Assembly (NCBI GenBank): GCA_903866355.1
Contig: CAIPNE010000399.1
Coordinates: 1 to 12,200 of the forward strand
Direction: 5' to 3'
Length of the DNA stretch: 12,200 bases
DNA from: an uncultured Gammaproteobacteria bacterium
GTDB lineage: Bacteria; Pseudomonadota; Gammaproteobacteria; Ga0077536
Shown: piece by piece, positions 1-6,375 of the stretch
Position numbering within the stretch: position 1 is the stretch's first letter
How the letters are laid out: every line of letters begins with the position of its first letter
The notes under the pieces: model-generated
The model's database searches: none
Told to the model about the DNA's origin: nothing
The model's input: the letters and a program-made list of their open reading frames with translations, nothing else
Program-made: the position numbers and the translations under genes

Positions 1-684
1 CAACCAGGAAGCAAACAAACGCTTGGCGATTTCGAACAGTAGGGCGCCAAACAGTCCGCCGGCCAACGCGTGGCTAAGCTTCACCGGGTGATAGGGAATG
101 GCTTTGTAGCTGAGGACGAAGGCTAGCCAAGTCGTGATGAGCGGCAACCAATGCAGCAGAAATGTACTCAGGCCGGTGAGGGCCGCGGCTTGGCGCAGCA
201 TCGGCAGCGAGACCAAGAAGGAAGTCGCGACCAATCCGGCCCCGATGAGCAACGGACCGAGGGTGAGGATGGTCCAGTACAGCAGTAAGCGCTTGCCGAG
301 CGGCCGGTGGCGGCGAACTTCCCAAATGTCATTGAACGCGGCCTCGATGCTCGACATCAGCGACAGCACGGTGATCAGCAGGGCCGTCACCCCGAGACCC
401 TGCAGGTCACGCGCCTTGGATGCAAAGTTGGTGAGATAACTTTGCACCCGAGTCCCGACACCGGGCACGAAACTCTGAAAAATAAAGTCTTGCAGAATGC
501 CCTGCCAAGCCGCGAACGCTGGAAACAGCGACAGCGTGGCAAAGCCCACCACCAGCAGCGGCACCAGGGCGAGAATGGACGTATAGGCAAGCGCCGAGGC
601 GAGTTGCGCGCTGCGAGCGGCCACCGCACGCTGCCAGAGTTCGCGCATAAACCAGTGCGCGCGGGCTAGCTGGCGCGCGGTCAT
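1..684 (-). CDS. YihY/BrkB (UPF0761) family inner-membrane protein, partial
   Basis: The first 228 codons are visible and the frame is open to the left edge, so the C-terminal part is missing. The ATG at 684 is preceded by GAGGGG about 11 bases upstream, which supports this start; a second in-frame ATG lies at codon 13. The N-terminus is basic (residues 1-24), followed by hydrophobic segments at about 29-52, 97-113, 133-158, 174-192 and 203 onward. Family-like stretches are ALAYTSILALVPLLVV (31-46), the IEAAFNDIWEVRR stretch (113-125) and YKAIPYHPVKLSHALAGG (193-210). These match the layout of YihY/BrkB proteins, which are polytopic inner-membrane proteins of about 280-420 residues with poorly known function; older annotations as ribonuclease BN are considered wrong. 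The gene is separated from the next one by 471 bp and appears to be transcribed on its own in this window. Family assignment is from motif recognition, not a search. Confidence 0.88.
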   Translation of the reverse strand, partial: MTARQLARAHWFMRELWQRAVAARSAQLASALAYTSILALVPLLVVGFATLSLFPAFAAWQGILQDFIFQSFVPGVGTRVQSYLTNFASKARDLQGLGVTALLITVLSLMSSIEAAFNDIWEVRRHRPLGKRLLLYWTILTLGPLLIGAGLVATSFLVSLPMLRQAAALTGLSTFLLHWLPLITTWLAFVLSYKAIPYHPVKLSHALAGGLFGALLFEIAKRLFASWL

Positions 685-1155
685 GGCCCAACACCCCTCG
701 CACAGCGGTGGCAGTGCTGGGTGTTGCATTGACGGACGCCCAGGCCGTGCCAACTCGCGGGCAAACACGGCGGCGTCATGCTGAAATCTCCAAATCCGCC
801 ACCCACTTTGATTGTTTTTTTAACACCACGAGTTGCCCCCCCGTCACGTTCAGCCCGCGCGCGGCGTGCCAGGATGGCTGTCCACGGCTGTGATCCGGCG
901 CATCACGCCGCCGCAATCCTACACGTTACGGGTCCCGGGGCCTGTTGCGAGTTTTCGCACCCTTGGCATCAATCGGTGCGCGCTGCTGGTCGTGTCCTCC
1001 GACGCGCAACCCGTTGCGGTAGACGATTCGCCCAGCAGGGGCGCCATGCTGGCGCGAGCGCGCTGGTTGGTGCGTAAAAGCACCTCGCATGACCTCGCCA
1101 CGAGTGCCCCCAACAGGGCCGTGCGCTGCGCGTCAGTAGCCCAGCGCTGCGGGCG
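685..1155. other. Intergenic stretch without a recognisable gene
   Basis: This 471-bp gap lies between the 3' end of the VOC gene and the start of the YihY-type gene, both on the minus strand. Open frames exist on both strands because the region is GC-rich. They start mostly at TTG or GTG, lack ribosome-binding sites, overlap each other, and give arginine/alanine/serine-rich translations with no family signature. A T7 tract at about 814-820 has no stem before it. The promoter of the YihY-type gene should lie in its left part, but I cannot point to convincing -35/-10 boxes. No tRNA-like T-arm or repeat array was seen. Confidence 0.5.
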
Positions 1156-1159
1156 CTAC
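1136..1159 (-). other. GC-rich dyad overlapping the VOC stop codon
   Basis: GTAGC at 1136-1140 pairs with GCTAC at 1155-1159 around a 14-base interior that contains the self-complementary CAGCGCTG. On the minus strand the structure begins in the TAG stop codon of the VOC gene (1158-1156). There is no T tract behind it, so it is not a classical intrinsic terminator. It could protect the 3' end of the transcript or be chance in GC-rich DNA. Confidence 0.2.
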
Positions 1160-1641
1160 TTCCAGTGAGCACCCGTGTTGTTTTCCCAGATTTGAATCAT
1201 GTTGCCGTCTTTGTCATAAAACAGAAACGAGCGACCGATGTTGGCGCATTGCCAGACATATTCAGTTTGGGTTTGATAACCCGCCGCGCGCACTTGGGCA
1301 AAAAAAGCGTCGATGTCGTCGACGAGCAGCCCCAGTTCGTGAAACCCCGTATGCCCGTAGCGTAGATTTTCTGGCGGGGTGCGCTGAATCGCCGGCACTT
1401 CGCATTCCTGCAGCTCAATGAGCGCGCCTTCCGGGGAACTCAAGAGCGCCATTTTTGAGCGCGCGCCTTTGACTTTAAAGATGTCGTCCAGCAGGGCGGG
1501 ATACATGTAGGTGTTGGGGCCGGGCTCGGGGCCATCGGGGATGACGGTTTCGACCGCCAGTTCAAAACCCATGACGTCGCGCCACAAGTGAATGGCTTCG
1601 GGTAAGTCGGAAACAAAAATGGCCATGTGATGAAAACGCAT
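1156..1641 (-). CDS. VOC (glyoxalase/bleomycin-resistance fold) family protein
   Basis: A 161-residue protein with the two-module beta-alpha-beta-beta-beta layout of the vicinal-oxygen-chelate superfamily. Module 1 opens with HHMAIFVSDLPEAIHLWRD (4-22). Module 2 opens with HELGLLVDDIDAFFAQV (101-117) and closes with FYDKDGNMIQIWE (141-153). Likely metal ligands, by position in the fold, are H5, E76, H101 and E153, a set typical of glyoxalase I-like and epimerase-like members that bind a divalent metal. The ATG at 1641 has GGGGAG about 7 bases upstream. Length is normal for a two-module monomer. It lies 97 bp downstream of an LLM-class oxidoreductase on the same strand, so the two may share a transcript, although a candidate terminator sits between them. 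Substrate cannot be read from sequence: lyase, epimerase, isomerase or ring-cleavage roles are all possible. Predicted cytoplasmic, with no signal peptide. Confidence 0.86.
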   Translation of the reverse strand: MRFHHMAIFVSDLPEAIHLWRDVMGFELAVETVIPDGPEPGPNTYMYPALLDDIFKVKGARSKMALLSSPEGALIELQECEVPAIQRTPPENLRYGHTGFHELGLLVDDIDAFFAQVRAAGYQTQTEYVWQCANIGRSFLFYDKDGNMIQIWENNTGAHWK

Positions 1642-1680
1642 CGTTGAGCTCCCCGTGGGTGTGGTTAAAAAGGCTAGGAG

Positions 1681-1736
1681 AAAAAACTTCCTGGGGCGCG
1701 CTGGGTACGGCGAGTCACACCGTGGCAGCGCACGCC
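1681..1736 (-). terminator. Candidate intrinsic terminator or attenuator after the LLM oxidoreductase gene
   Basis: Read on the minus strand, a stem begins two bases after the LLM stop codon: GGCG(TG)CGCTG pairs with CAGCGCGCC, nine base pairs with a two-base bulge. Its loop holds a second short stem, ACGG with CCGT. The 3' arm ends at position 1695, and a T6 run follows eight bases later (A6 at 1686-1681 on the plus strand). The distance between stem and T run is longer than usual, so termination may be partial, leaving some read-through into the VOC gene. Seen by eye only; no folding energy was computed. Confidence 0.38.
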
Positions 1737-1738
1737 GA

Positions 1739-2620
1739 TCACAAAAATTCGCGCGCGTAGTGGTCCAGTGTTTTTAACACCGCACTGGCGGGTGCTACGG
1801 GTAGTCGCAAAATGGCGCGTGCCGCACCCATCGCTCGTCCTTGTTCCAAAGTGGCGGCGTCTTGCAGGGCATCGTTCAGAAAAAAGAGCGATACCGCCAA
1901 GCGCGCCGGATCGCGGCCCACGGCCCGCATCTGGTCGTGCACGTCGGCGATGCTGCGTTGGGTTTCGTGGATATCAAACGTTAGCGGTAGCCAACCATCG
2001 CCGTACAGGGCGACTTGGCGCCGACCAAAGGCGGTATCCAACGTGCCTAACACCACCGGTGGGCCGGCTGACTCAAGTGGTTTGGGATATTGCCAGGAGG
2101 CCTCAAAACGCACGAATTCGCCCGCGAAACTCGCTTTTTCTTGCGCCCACAGCGTGCGCAACGCCGCCAACCGCTCGCGTAATTGCGGCCAGCGCTGGGC
2201 GCGGTCCACGCCGTGGTGGGCCATCTCTACGGCATGCCACCCCGCACCAATGCCAAAAATAAAACGCCCTTGGCTGATGCGGTCCAGGGTTGCCACCTGC
2301 TTGGCGAGGGTGATGGGGTGATATTGGTTGATGAGGCACACACAGGTGCCCAAGCGTAAACGGGTGGTGACCGCGGCGGCCGCAGCGAGACTGGTGAAGG
2401 GATCAGCGATATGTCGGTATTCTTCGGGCAGAAAAAAAGTCCCCGTGCCAGCGAGTGGCATGCCGGTGAGCGGATCAGCGGGCTCGCCGGGGCGCGGCAC
2501 CGGCATGTGGGTGTGTTCGGGCACCCACAAGGATTCAAAGCCGCGCTCCTCCGCGGCACGTGCTAAGGCGTCCAAGCGGAGGCTATATTCGGTGTTGAAC
2601 GAAAAGACCCCTAGGTGCAT
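1739..2620 (-). CDS. LLM-class flavin oxidoreductase, F420-dependent type (TIGR03619-like)
   Basis: A 293-residue protein with the TIM-barrel layout of bacterial luciferase-like monooxygenases. Landmarks are MHLGVFSFNTEYSLRLDALA (1-20), the FESLWVPEHTH stretch (28-38), LRLGTCVCLINQYHP (88-102) and the family signature HPITLAKQVATLDRISQGRF (101-120) followed by IFGIGAGWHAVEM (121-133). These resemble the F420-dependent subfamily TIGR03619. The bound cofactor, F420 or FMN, is inferred from the family and not proven by sequence. The frame stays open upstream to an ATG at 2752, but the ATG at 2620 is chosen because GGGAG lies about 6 bases before it and the protein then starts exactly where the family starts. 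It is divergent from the MoxR-type gene across about 218 bp and precedes the VOC gene on the same strand. Predicted soluble and cytoplasmic; it probably oxidises or reduces a small organic substrate. Confidence 0.9.
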   Translation of the reverse strand: MHLGVFSFNTEYSLRLDALARAAEERGFESLWVPEHTHMPVPRPGEPADPLTGMPLAGTGTFFLPEEYRHIADPFTSLAAAAAVTTRLRLGTCVCLINQYHPITLAKQVATLDRISQGRFIFGIGAGWHAVEMAHHGVDRAQRWPQLRERLAALRTLWAQEKASFAGEFVRFEASWQYPKPLESAGPPVVLGTLDTAFGRRQVALYGDGWLPLTFDIHETQRSIADVHDQMRAVGRDPARLAVSLFFLNDALQDAATLEQGRAMGAARAILRLPVAPASAVLKTLDHYAREFL

Positions 2621-2838
2621 CACAGACTCCCAAGTGGATGGTCCGAATAAACGGTGGCGGGTGATTTTTGCCGTCCCTCGCCGTCGCCAGCGAACCCAGA
2701 ATGCCACCTTTTGATCCAACTGGCAGATTGCCGTTTTCGTTGGCTGCGCCATCAGCGAGAATAGGCCGGCGCGTGGCGCTCACCAGGGCGAAAGCTGAGC
2801 CGGCGTACCTCCCCTCATTTTTAGGAAATCTCACGCCT
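2621..2838. promoter_or_regulatory. Divergent intergenic region between LLM and MoxR-type genes
   Basis: These 218 bp separate two genes transcribed away from each other, so promoters for both the LLM/VOC genes and the MoxR/CoxE pair should lie here. Both neighbouring frames stay open through most of it: the LLM frame back to an ATG at 2752, the MoxR frame back to a TTG at 2668. These extensions overlap each other and lack family similarity, so I treat the region as non-coding. I could not find well-spaced -35/-10 boxes by eye. Confidence 0.55.
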
Positions 2839-3786
2839 GTGACCACCGCTAACGCTCCAGACGCTCGCGCCGCCATTGTGGCCACGCAGCGTGGTTTTGA
2901 AACTTCCGGCTATATCGCCAGCGATGCCATCGCCACCGCGGTCTATCTGGCGCAAGCACTGTCTAAACCTATTCTGGTGGAAGGACCGCCAGGGGTTGGG
3001 AAAACCGAACTCGCCACGGCCACCGCCAGTTTGCTCGGCAAGCCGCTCATACGGTTGCAGTGCTATGAAGGTTTAGACGAAGCCAAGGCGCTGTATGAAT
3101 GGAAATACGGCAAGCAGCTGCTCTATACGCAGGTCCTAAAGGAGAAGCTGGGCGATTTGATGGCCGGTGCCCAAGGCCTGAAAGAATCCTTGGCTAGGCT
3201 CCACGAATTTGACGACACTTTCTTTAGCGAGGAATTTATCGAGCCGCGACCGCTGCTCAAGGCGCTCTGGGCGAAAGAGGGAGCGGTGCTGCTGATCGAC
3301 GAAATCGATAAATCCGACCAAGAATTCGAAGCCTTTCTGCTGGAGCTACTGCAGGATTATCAAATTTCCATCCCGGAAATCGGCACCATCAAGGCAGTCA
3401 CCACGCCGGTGGTATTCCTGACCTCCAACAACACGCGCGAAATTGGTGACGCGCTCAAGCGCCGCTGTCTGCATCTGTATATTCCGTTTCCTGACAGCGC
3501 GCTGGAACAACGCATTATCGCTTCGCGGGTGCCCGCTCTTGGGGAGGATTTGCGTCGCCAGTTGGTGGCCTTTGTGCAAAGTCTGCGGGGCTTGGATCTC
3601 AAAAAAGTGCCGGCAGTGAGCGAGACCATCGATTGGGCGCGCACGCTGGTGTTGCTCCACGCGACCGAACTCGATCCCGACTTCGTGCGCGGCACCCTCA
3701 ATGTCTTGCTGAAGTTTCAGGAAGACATCGAACACGTGGACGCCCAGGTGCCCGCTCTGGCGCGCCTTGCGGCCAAGGCGCGATGA
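2839..3786 (+). CDS. MoxR-type AAA+ ATPase (CoxD-like)
   Basis: With the GTG start at 2839 the protein has 315 residues. Seen motifs are Walker A GPPGVGKT (49-56), Walker B LLIDEID with D154 and E155, sensor-1 FLTSNN (N197/N198) and the DALKRRC stretch (204-210), where arginines may act as sensor or finger residues. The N-terminal SGYIASDAIATAVYLAQALS segment is typical of MoxR proteins of the CoxD branch. MoxR ATPases act as chaperones that insert cofactors or mature protein complexes, usually with a VWA-domain partner; CoxD is needed for the Cu-Mo site of CO dehydrogenase. The start is uncertain: AGGAA at about 2823-2827 favours 2839, while GTG at 2878 would also leave the domain intact. 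The stop overlaps the start of the next gene (ATGA, 3783-3786), indicating translational coupling. No coxM, coxS or coxL genes are visible in the window, so the client is unknown. Confidence 0.92.
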   Translation: MTTANAPDARAAIVATQRGFETSGYIASDAIATAVYLAQALSKPILVEGPPGVGKTELATATASLLGKPLIRLQCYEGLDEAKALYEWKYGKQLLYTQVLKEKLGDLMAGAQGLKESLARLHEFDDTFFSEEFIEPRPLLKALWAKEGAVLLIDEIDKSDQEFEAFLLELLQDYQISIPEIGTIKAVTTPVVFLTSNNTREIGDALKRRCLHLYIPFPDSALEQRIIASRVPALGEDLRRQLVAFVQSLRGLDLKKVPAVSETIDWARTLVLLHATELDPDFVRGTLNVLLKFQEDIEHVDAQVPALARLAAKAR

Positions 3787-5150
3787 CCGAAGTTCTGACC
3801 CATTTTATCAAGGTGCTGCGCGCGTCTGGCGTGCGAATTTCGACCGCGGAGAGCATCGATGCCGCCGCGGCGTTAGCCTGTGTGGGTTTCGATAACCGGG
3901 CGGTGCTAAAAATAGCGTTGAGCCAAGTACTGGCGAAAACGCCCGCAGAAAAAGTCCTTTTTCACGACTGTTTCGAGCGTTTTTTTACTTTCGAGAAAAT
4001 CCAGACGGACCCGCCAGACGCGCTCACAGCCGCTGGTGTTGAGGGCGCGGAGGGCGCCGAGGCGGCCTCATCGCCGGCGATTGAATCCGACGCATCGGCC
4101 GGGCTAGTGGCCTTGCTGGAAAGCGGTGAACAAGCGGCGCTTGAACTCGCCTTGGCGCTCGCCGCACGCGCGGTGCAACTGCAAAATATTCGGCTCTTCA
4201 CGCAGCGTGGCCAGTATGTTCGTCGCATCTTGGAGCAGGTGGGCATCGACGACTACGACGCAACGATGTTTGGCTTGCTGCGCGAAGATCCCGATGACCC
4301 GCGCGGGGCTGGTCTGCGCGCGCTGAAAAACCGCTTAATTGAGGATGTGTCGGCGTTGGTCGACCGCCAAATGTTGTTGTACACGGCCGATGCGTGGCCG
4401 AGTCTGCGCGAAGAAATTTTGGAAAAAACGCCGCTGACCCGCATCGAAATGCGGGACTTCAAGGTCATGCAGCAACTGGTTCGCAAGCTGGCCAAACGGC
4501 TGGTTTCGCTTCATTCGCGGCGCCGGCGGGTGGCTCGGCGCGGCCAGTTGGATGTGCGGCGAACCATCCGCCGCAATCTGCAATACGACGGCCTGCTGTT
4601 TGACACCGTTTGGAAACGTACCCGCATCGATCGCCCCAAAGTCATCGCGGTGTGTGATGTGTCGGGATCGGTCGCGCAGGTAGCCCGCTTTCTGTTGTTG
4701 TTTCTCTACAGCATGAGCGAAGTGTTGCCGAAGGTGCGCTCGTTTGCTTTTTCCAATCAACTGGGCGAAGTCACGCAGTGGTTTGAGCAACAGCCGGCGG
4801 AGGTAGCAGTGGCGCAAACGCTGCGTACTTACGGCATGGGATCGACGGATTACGGCGGTGCTTTGGCAGAATTGGAACGCCTCACGCTAGCCGACATCGA
4901 CCACCGTACCACGGTGATTATTCTGGGTGATGCGCGTTCCAATTACGGGGATCCGGGTGCTGCCGCGTTGCGACGCATTCATGCGCGGGCCCGGCGGGTG
5001 CTGTGGCTAAATCCCGAGCCACGGTCATTTTGGGACCTCGGCGACTCCGCCATGCAAAAGCTGGGCGCGTGCTGTGACCGCGTGGAATCGTGCCGCACGC
5101 TAGTCCATTTGGAACGCGTGGTGAGCGAGATTGCGCGCACCGCGGTGTAG
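3783..5150 (+). CDS. CoxE-type VWA domain protein
   Basis: A 455-residue protein starting at the ATG that overlaps the MoxR-type stop codon; the frame is open further upstream, but only inside the previous gene. The N-terminal CoxE-like helical domain opens with FIKVLRASGVRISTAESID (8-26). An alanine/acid-rich linker at about 73-105 follows, then a basic stretch around 235-260 (RRRRVARRGQ) and a C-terminal VWA fold. A complete MIDAS is visible: DVSGS (D292, S294, S296), T355 in the GSTDYGG loop and D383 in LGDARSNYGD. It should therefore bind a divalent metal and a partner. In CoxD/CoxE-type pairs the VWA protein works with the MoxR ATPase in cofactor insertion or complex maturation in the cytoplasm; that role is inferred here from the family and the coupling. 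It ends 22 bp before a convergent DUF1501 gene. No signal peptide is seen. Confidence 0.9.
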   Translation: MTEVLTHFIKVLRASGVRISTAESIDAAAALACVGFDNRAVLKIALSQVLAKTPAEKVLFHDCFERFFTFEKIQTDPPDALTAAGVEGAEGAEAASSPAIESDASAGLVALLESGEQAALELALALAARAVQLQNIRLFTQRGQYVRRILEQVGIDDYDATMFGLLREDPDDPRGAGLRALKNRLIEDVSALVDRQMLLYTADAWPSLREEILEKTPLTRIEMRDFKVMQQLVRKLAKRLVSLHSRRRRVARRGQLDVRRTIRRNLQYDGLLFDTVWKRTRIDRPKVIAVCDVSGSVAQVARFLLLFLYSMSEVLPKVRSFAFSNQLGEVTQWFEQQPAEVAVAQTLRTYGMGSTDYGGALAELERLTLADIDHRTTVIILGDARSNYGDPGAAALRRIHARARRVLWLNPEPRSFWDLGDSAMQKLGACCDRVESCRTLVHLERVVSEIARTAV

Positions 5151-5172
5151 CCGTTGTTAGAGGCGCTGAGCG

Positions 5173-6375
5173 TTAAGCCTTAAACACCGGGAAGGTCTCA
5201 AACTCCCCCTTTAACACGGTTTTTGCGCAGCCGCCCTGCAGCCAGCCGTCGATCGCGGTGGCGTATACCCGACGAAAATCCGTGGTGTGGAGGAGGTTGT
5301 CGCCGGCGTCGAGTTCGGTGAGGCTGACCGGTTTGCCATAGTGCCCACCACTGACGCCCTGTCCGGCCAAAAACATAAAATTCGCCGTGCCATGGTCGGT
5401 GCCACGGTTAGTGTTTTCGGTGGCGCGCCGGCCAAACTCAGAGAACACCAACACGCTAACGCGTTTGCCCTGTCCTAAACGTTCTAGGTCGCGCACAAAT
5501 CCGTGTACCGCGTCTGCCATGTAGCTGAGTAGCCGCTGATGTAAATCCGGTTGCTGCACGTGGGTATCGAACGCGTTGTTGCGAAACGCCAAGTAGTAGA
5601 GCTTGGCGGGTAGCCCCGCCTGAATGCAGGCGGCCACTTTGGGTAGCTGCAAGGGCGCGATGCCATAGTCCACGGGAGATTTGTACTTGGCCCAGGCCTC
5701 GCGCACCAGCGAGGAGGCCTGCGCTGCGCTCACCGTCACTTCTTGGAGGTAATTAAGCGTTGGATTGTCGCTCACGCTGGGCGGGTCTAGGCGGTCGATC
5801 ACGCCGTGTTCGGGTGCGAGTATCTGCCGCGCAAAGCGCTCGGGGTCATCGAATACCACGGGGGCGTGCACGCGACTTTTGACGGCGAGCGACTGGGAGG
5901 TGTCGATGTTGATCAAAAAATTGGGGCGCATTTTGGGCGCCAATGCATCGGCCAGGCGGCCGTACCAACCGTACGCATCGCCGGAATTGGGTGTGGCAGT
6001 TTGCCAGTACGCCATGGAGGTGAAATGCGAAAACGACGGATCGGCGTAACCACAGCCGTGCATGAGCGCAAGTTCGCCGTTGTGCCACAAACGCTCAAAG
6101 CCCAACAGCCCGGGATTGAAACCCCAATGCTGGTCGAGTTTGCGTAAGGCCCCGGGTTTGATGCCGATGGTGGGTCGCAAACGGTAATAGGCATCGTCCC
6201 CGTAGGGCACAATGGTATTGAGTCCATCGTTGCCGCCAGAGAGTTCCAAGACCACCAAGATGCGGTCTTCGCGGGCGGCTTCGGCCGCCAGTGCGCGGGC
6301 GTAGTGGCCCATGCTGGTTGCCCCTAGCGCCAGACCCGCGGCGGCGTGTCTCAGAAAGCTGCGTCGGTTGTTCAT
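5173..6375 (-). CDS. DUF1501 family protein, probable Tat substrate
   Basis: A 400-residue protein. The N-terminus MNNRRSFLRHAAAGLALGAT carries a twin-arginine signal (R4-R5, then SFL) and a hydrophobic segment ending around the ARALAAE region (27-32), so export in folded form is likely. DUF1501 hallmarks are LELSGGNDGLNTIVPYGDDAY (43-62, written here in part: SGGNDGLN at 46-53), FDTH (269-272), FSEFGRR (311-317), TDHG (326-329) and TTDFRRVYATAIDGWL (364-379). The family belongs to the alkaline phosphatase/sulfatase-like group; D and H residues in FDTH and TDHG are plausible metal ligands, though no activity is established. Length is typical and the C-terminus is complete. Its ATG overlaps the TGA of the upstream DUF1800 gene (ATGA, 6375-6372), and GGAG lies 11 bases before the start within that gene. 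The coupling implies the two proteins are made in matched amounts and act together outside the cytoplasm. Confidence 0.94.
   Translation of the reverse strand: MNNRRSFLRHAAAGLALGATSMGHYARALAAEAAREDRILVVLELSGGNDGLNTIVPYGDDAYYRLRPTIGIKPGALRKLDQHWGFNPGLLGFERLWHNGELALMHGCGYADPSFSHFTSMAYWQTATPNSGDAYGWYGRLADALAPKMRPNFLINIDTSQSLAVKSRVHAPVVFDDPERFARQILAPEHGVIDRLDPPSVSDNPTLNYLQEVTVSAAQASSLVREAWAKYKSPVDYGIAPLQLPKVAACIQAGLPAKLYYLAFRNNAFDTHVQQPDLHQRLLSYMADAVHGFVRDLERLGQGKRVSVLVFSEFGRRATENTNRGTDHGTANFMFLAGQGVSGGHYGKPVSLTELDAGDNLLHTTDFRRVYATAIDGWLQGGCAKTVLKGEFETFPVFKA

Noticed and set aside
833..1168. Open frame of 111 codons on the plus strand in the gap after the VOC gene
   Set aside because: It starts at TTG without a ribosome-binding site, runs antisense into the VOC 3' end, and its translation is Arg/Ala/Ser-rich with no family signature.
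2621..2752. N-terminal extension of the LLM oxidoreductase to an ATG at 2752
   Set aside because: The extra 44 residues are basic and unlike the family, while the ATG at 2620 has a good ribosome-binding site and matches the usual start of the barrel.
3633..3782. Upstream extension of the CoxE-like frame into the ATPase gene
   Set aside because: The added residues are an out-of-frame read of the ATPase 3' end; the ATGA overlap at 3783 gives the natural coupled start.
5151..5172. Possible bidirectional terminator between the convergent CoxE-like and DUF1501 genes
   Set aside because: Only 22 bp are available. AGGC/GCCT and TTAAG/CTTAA matches are short and reach into the DUF1501 coding end, with no T tract.
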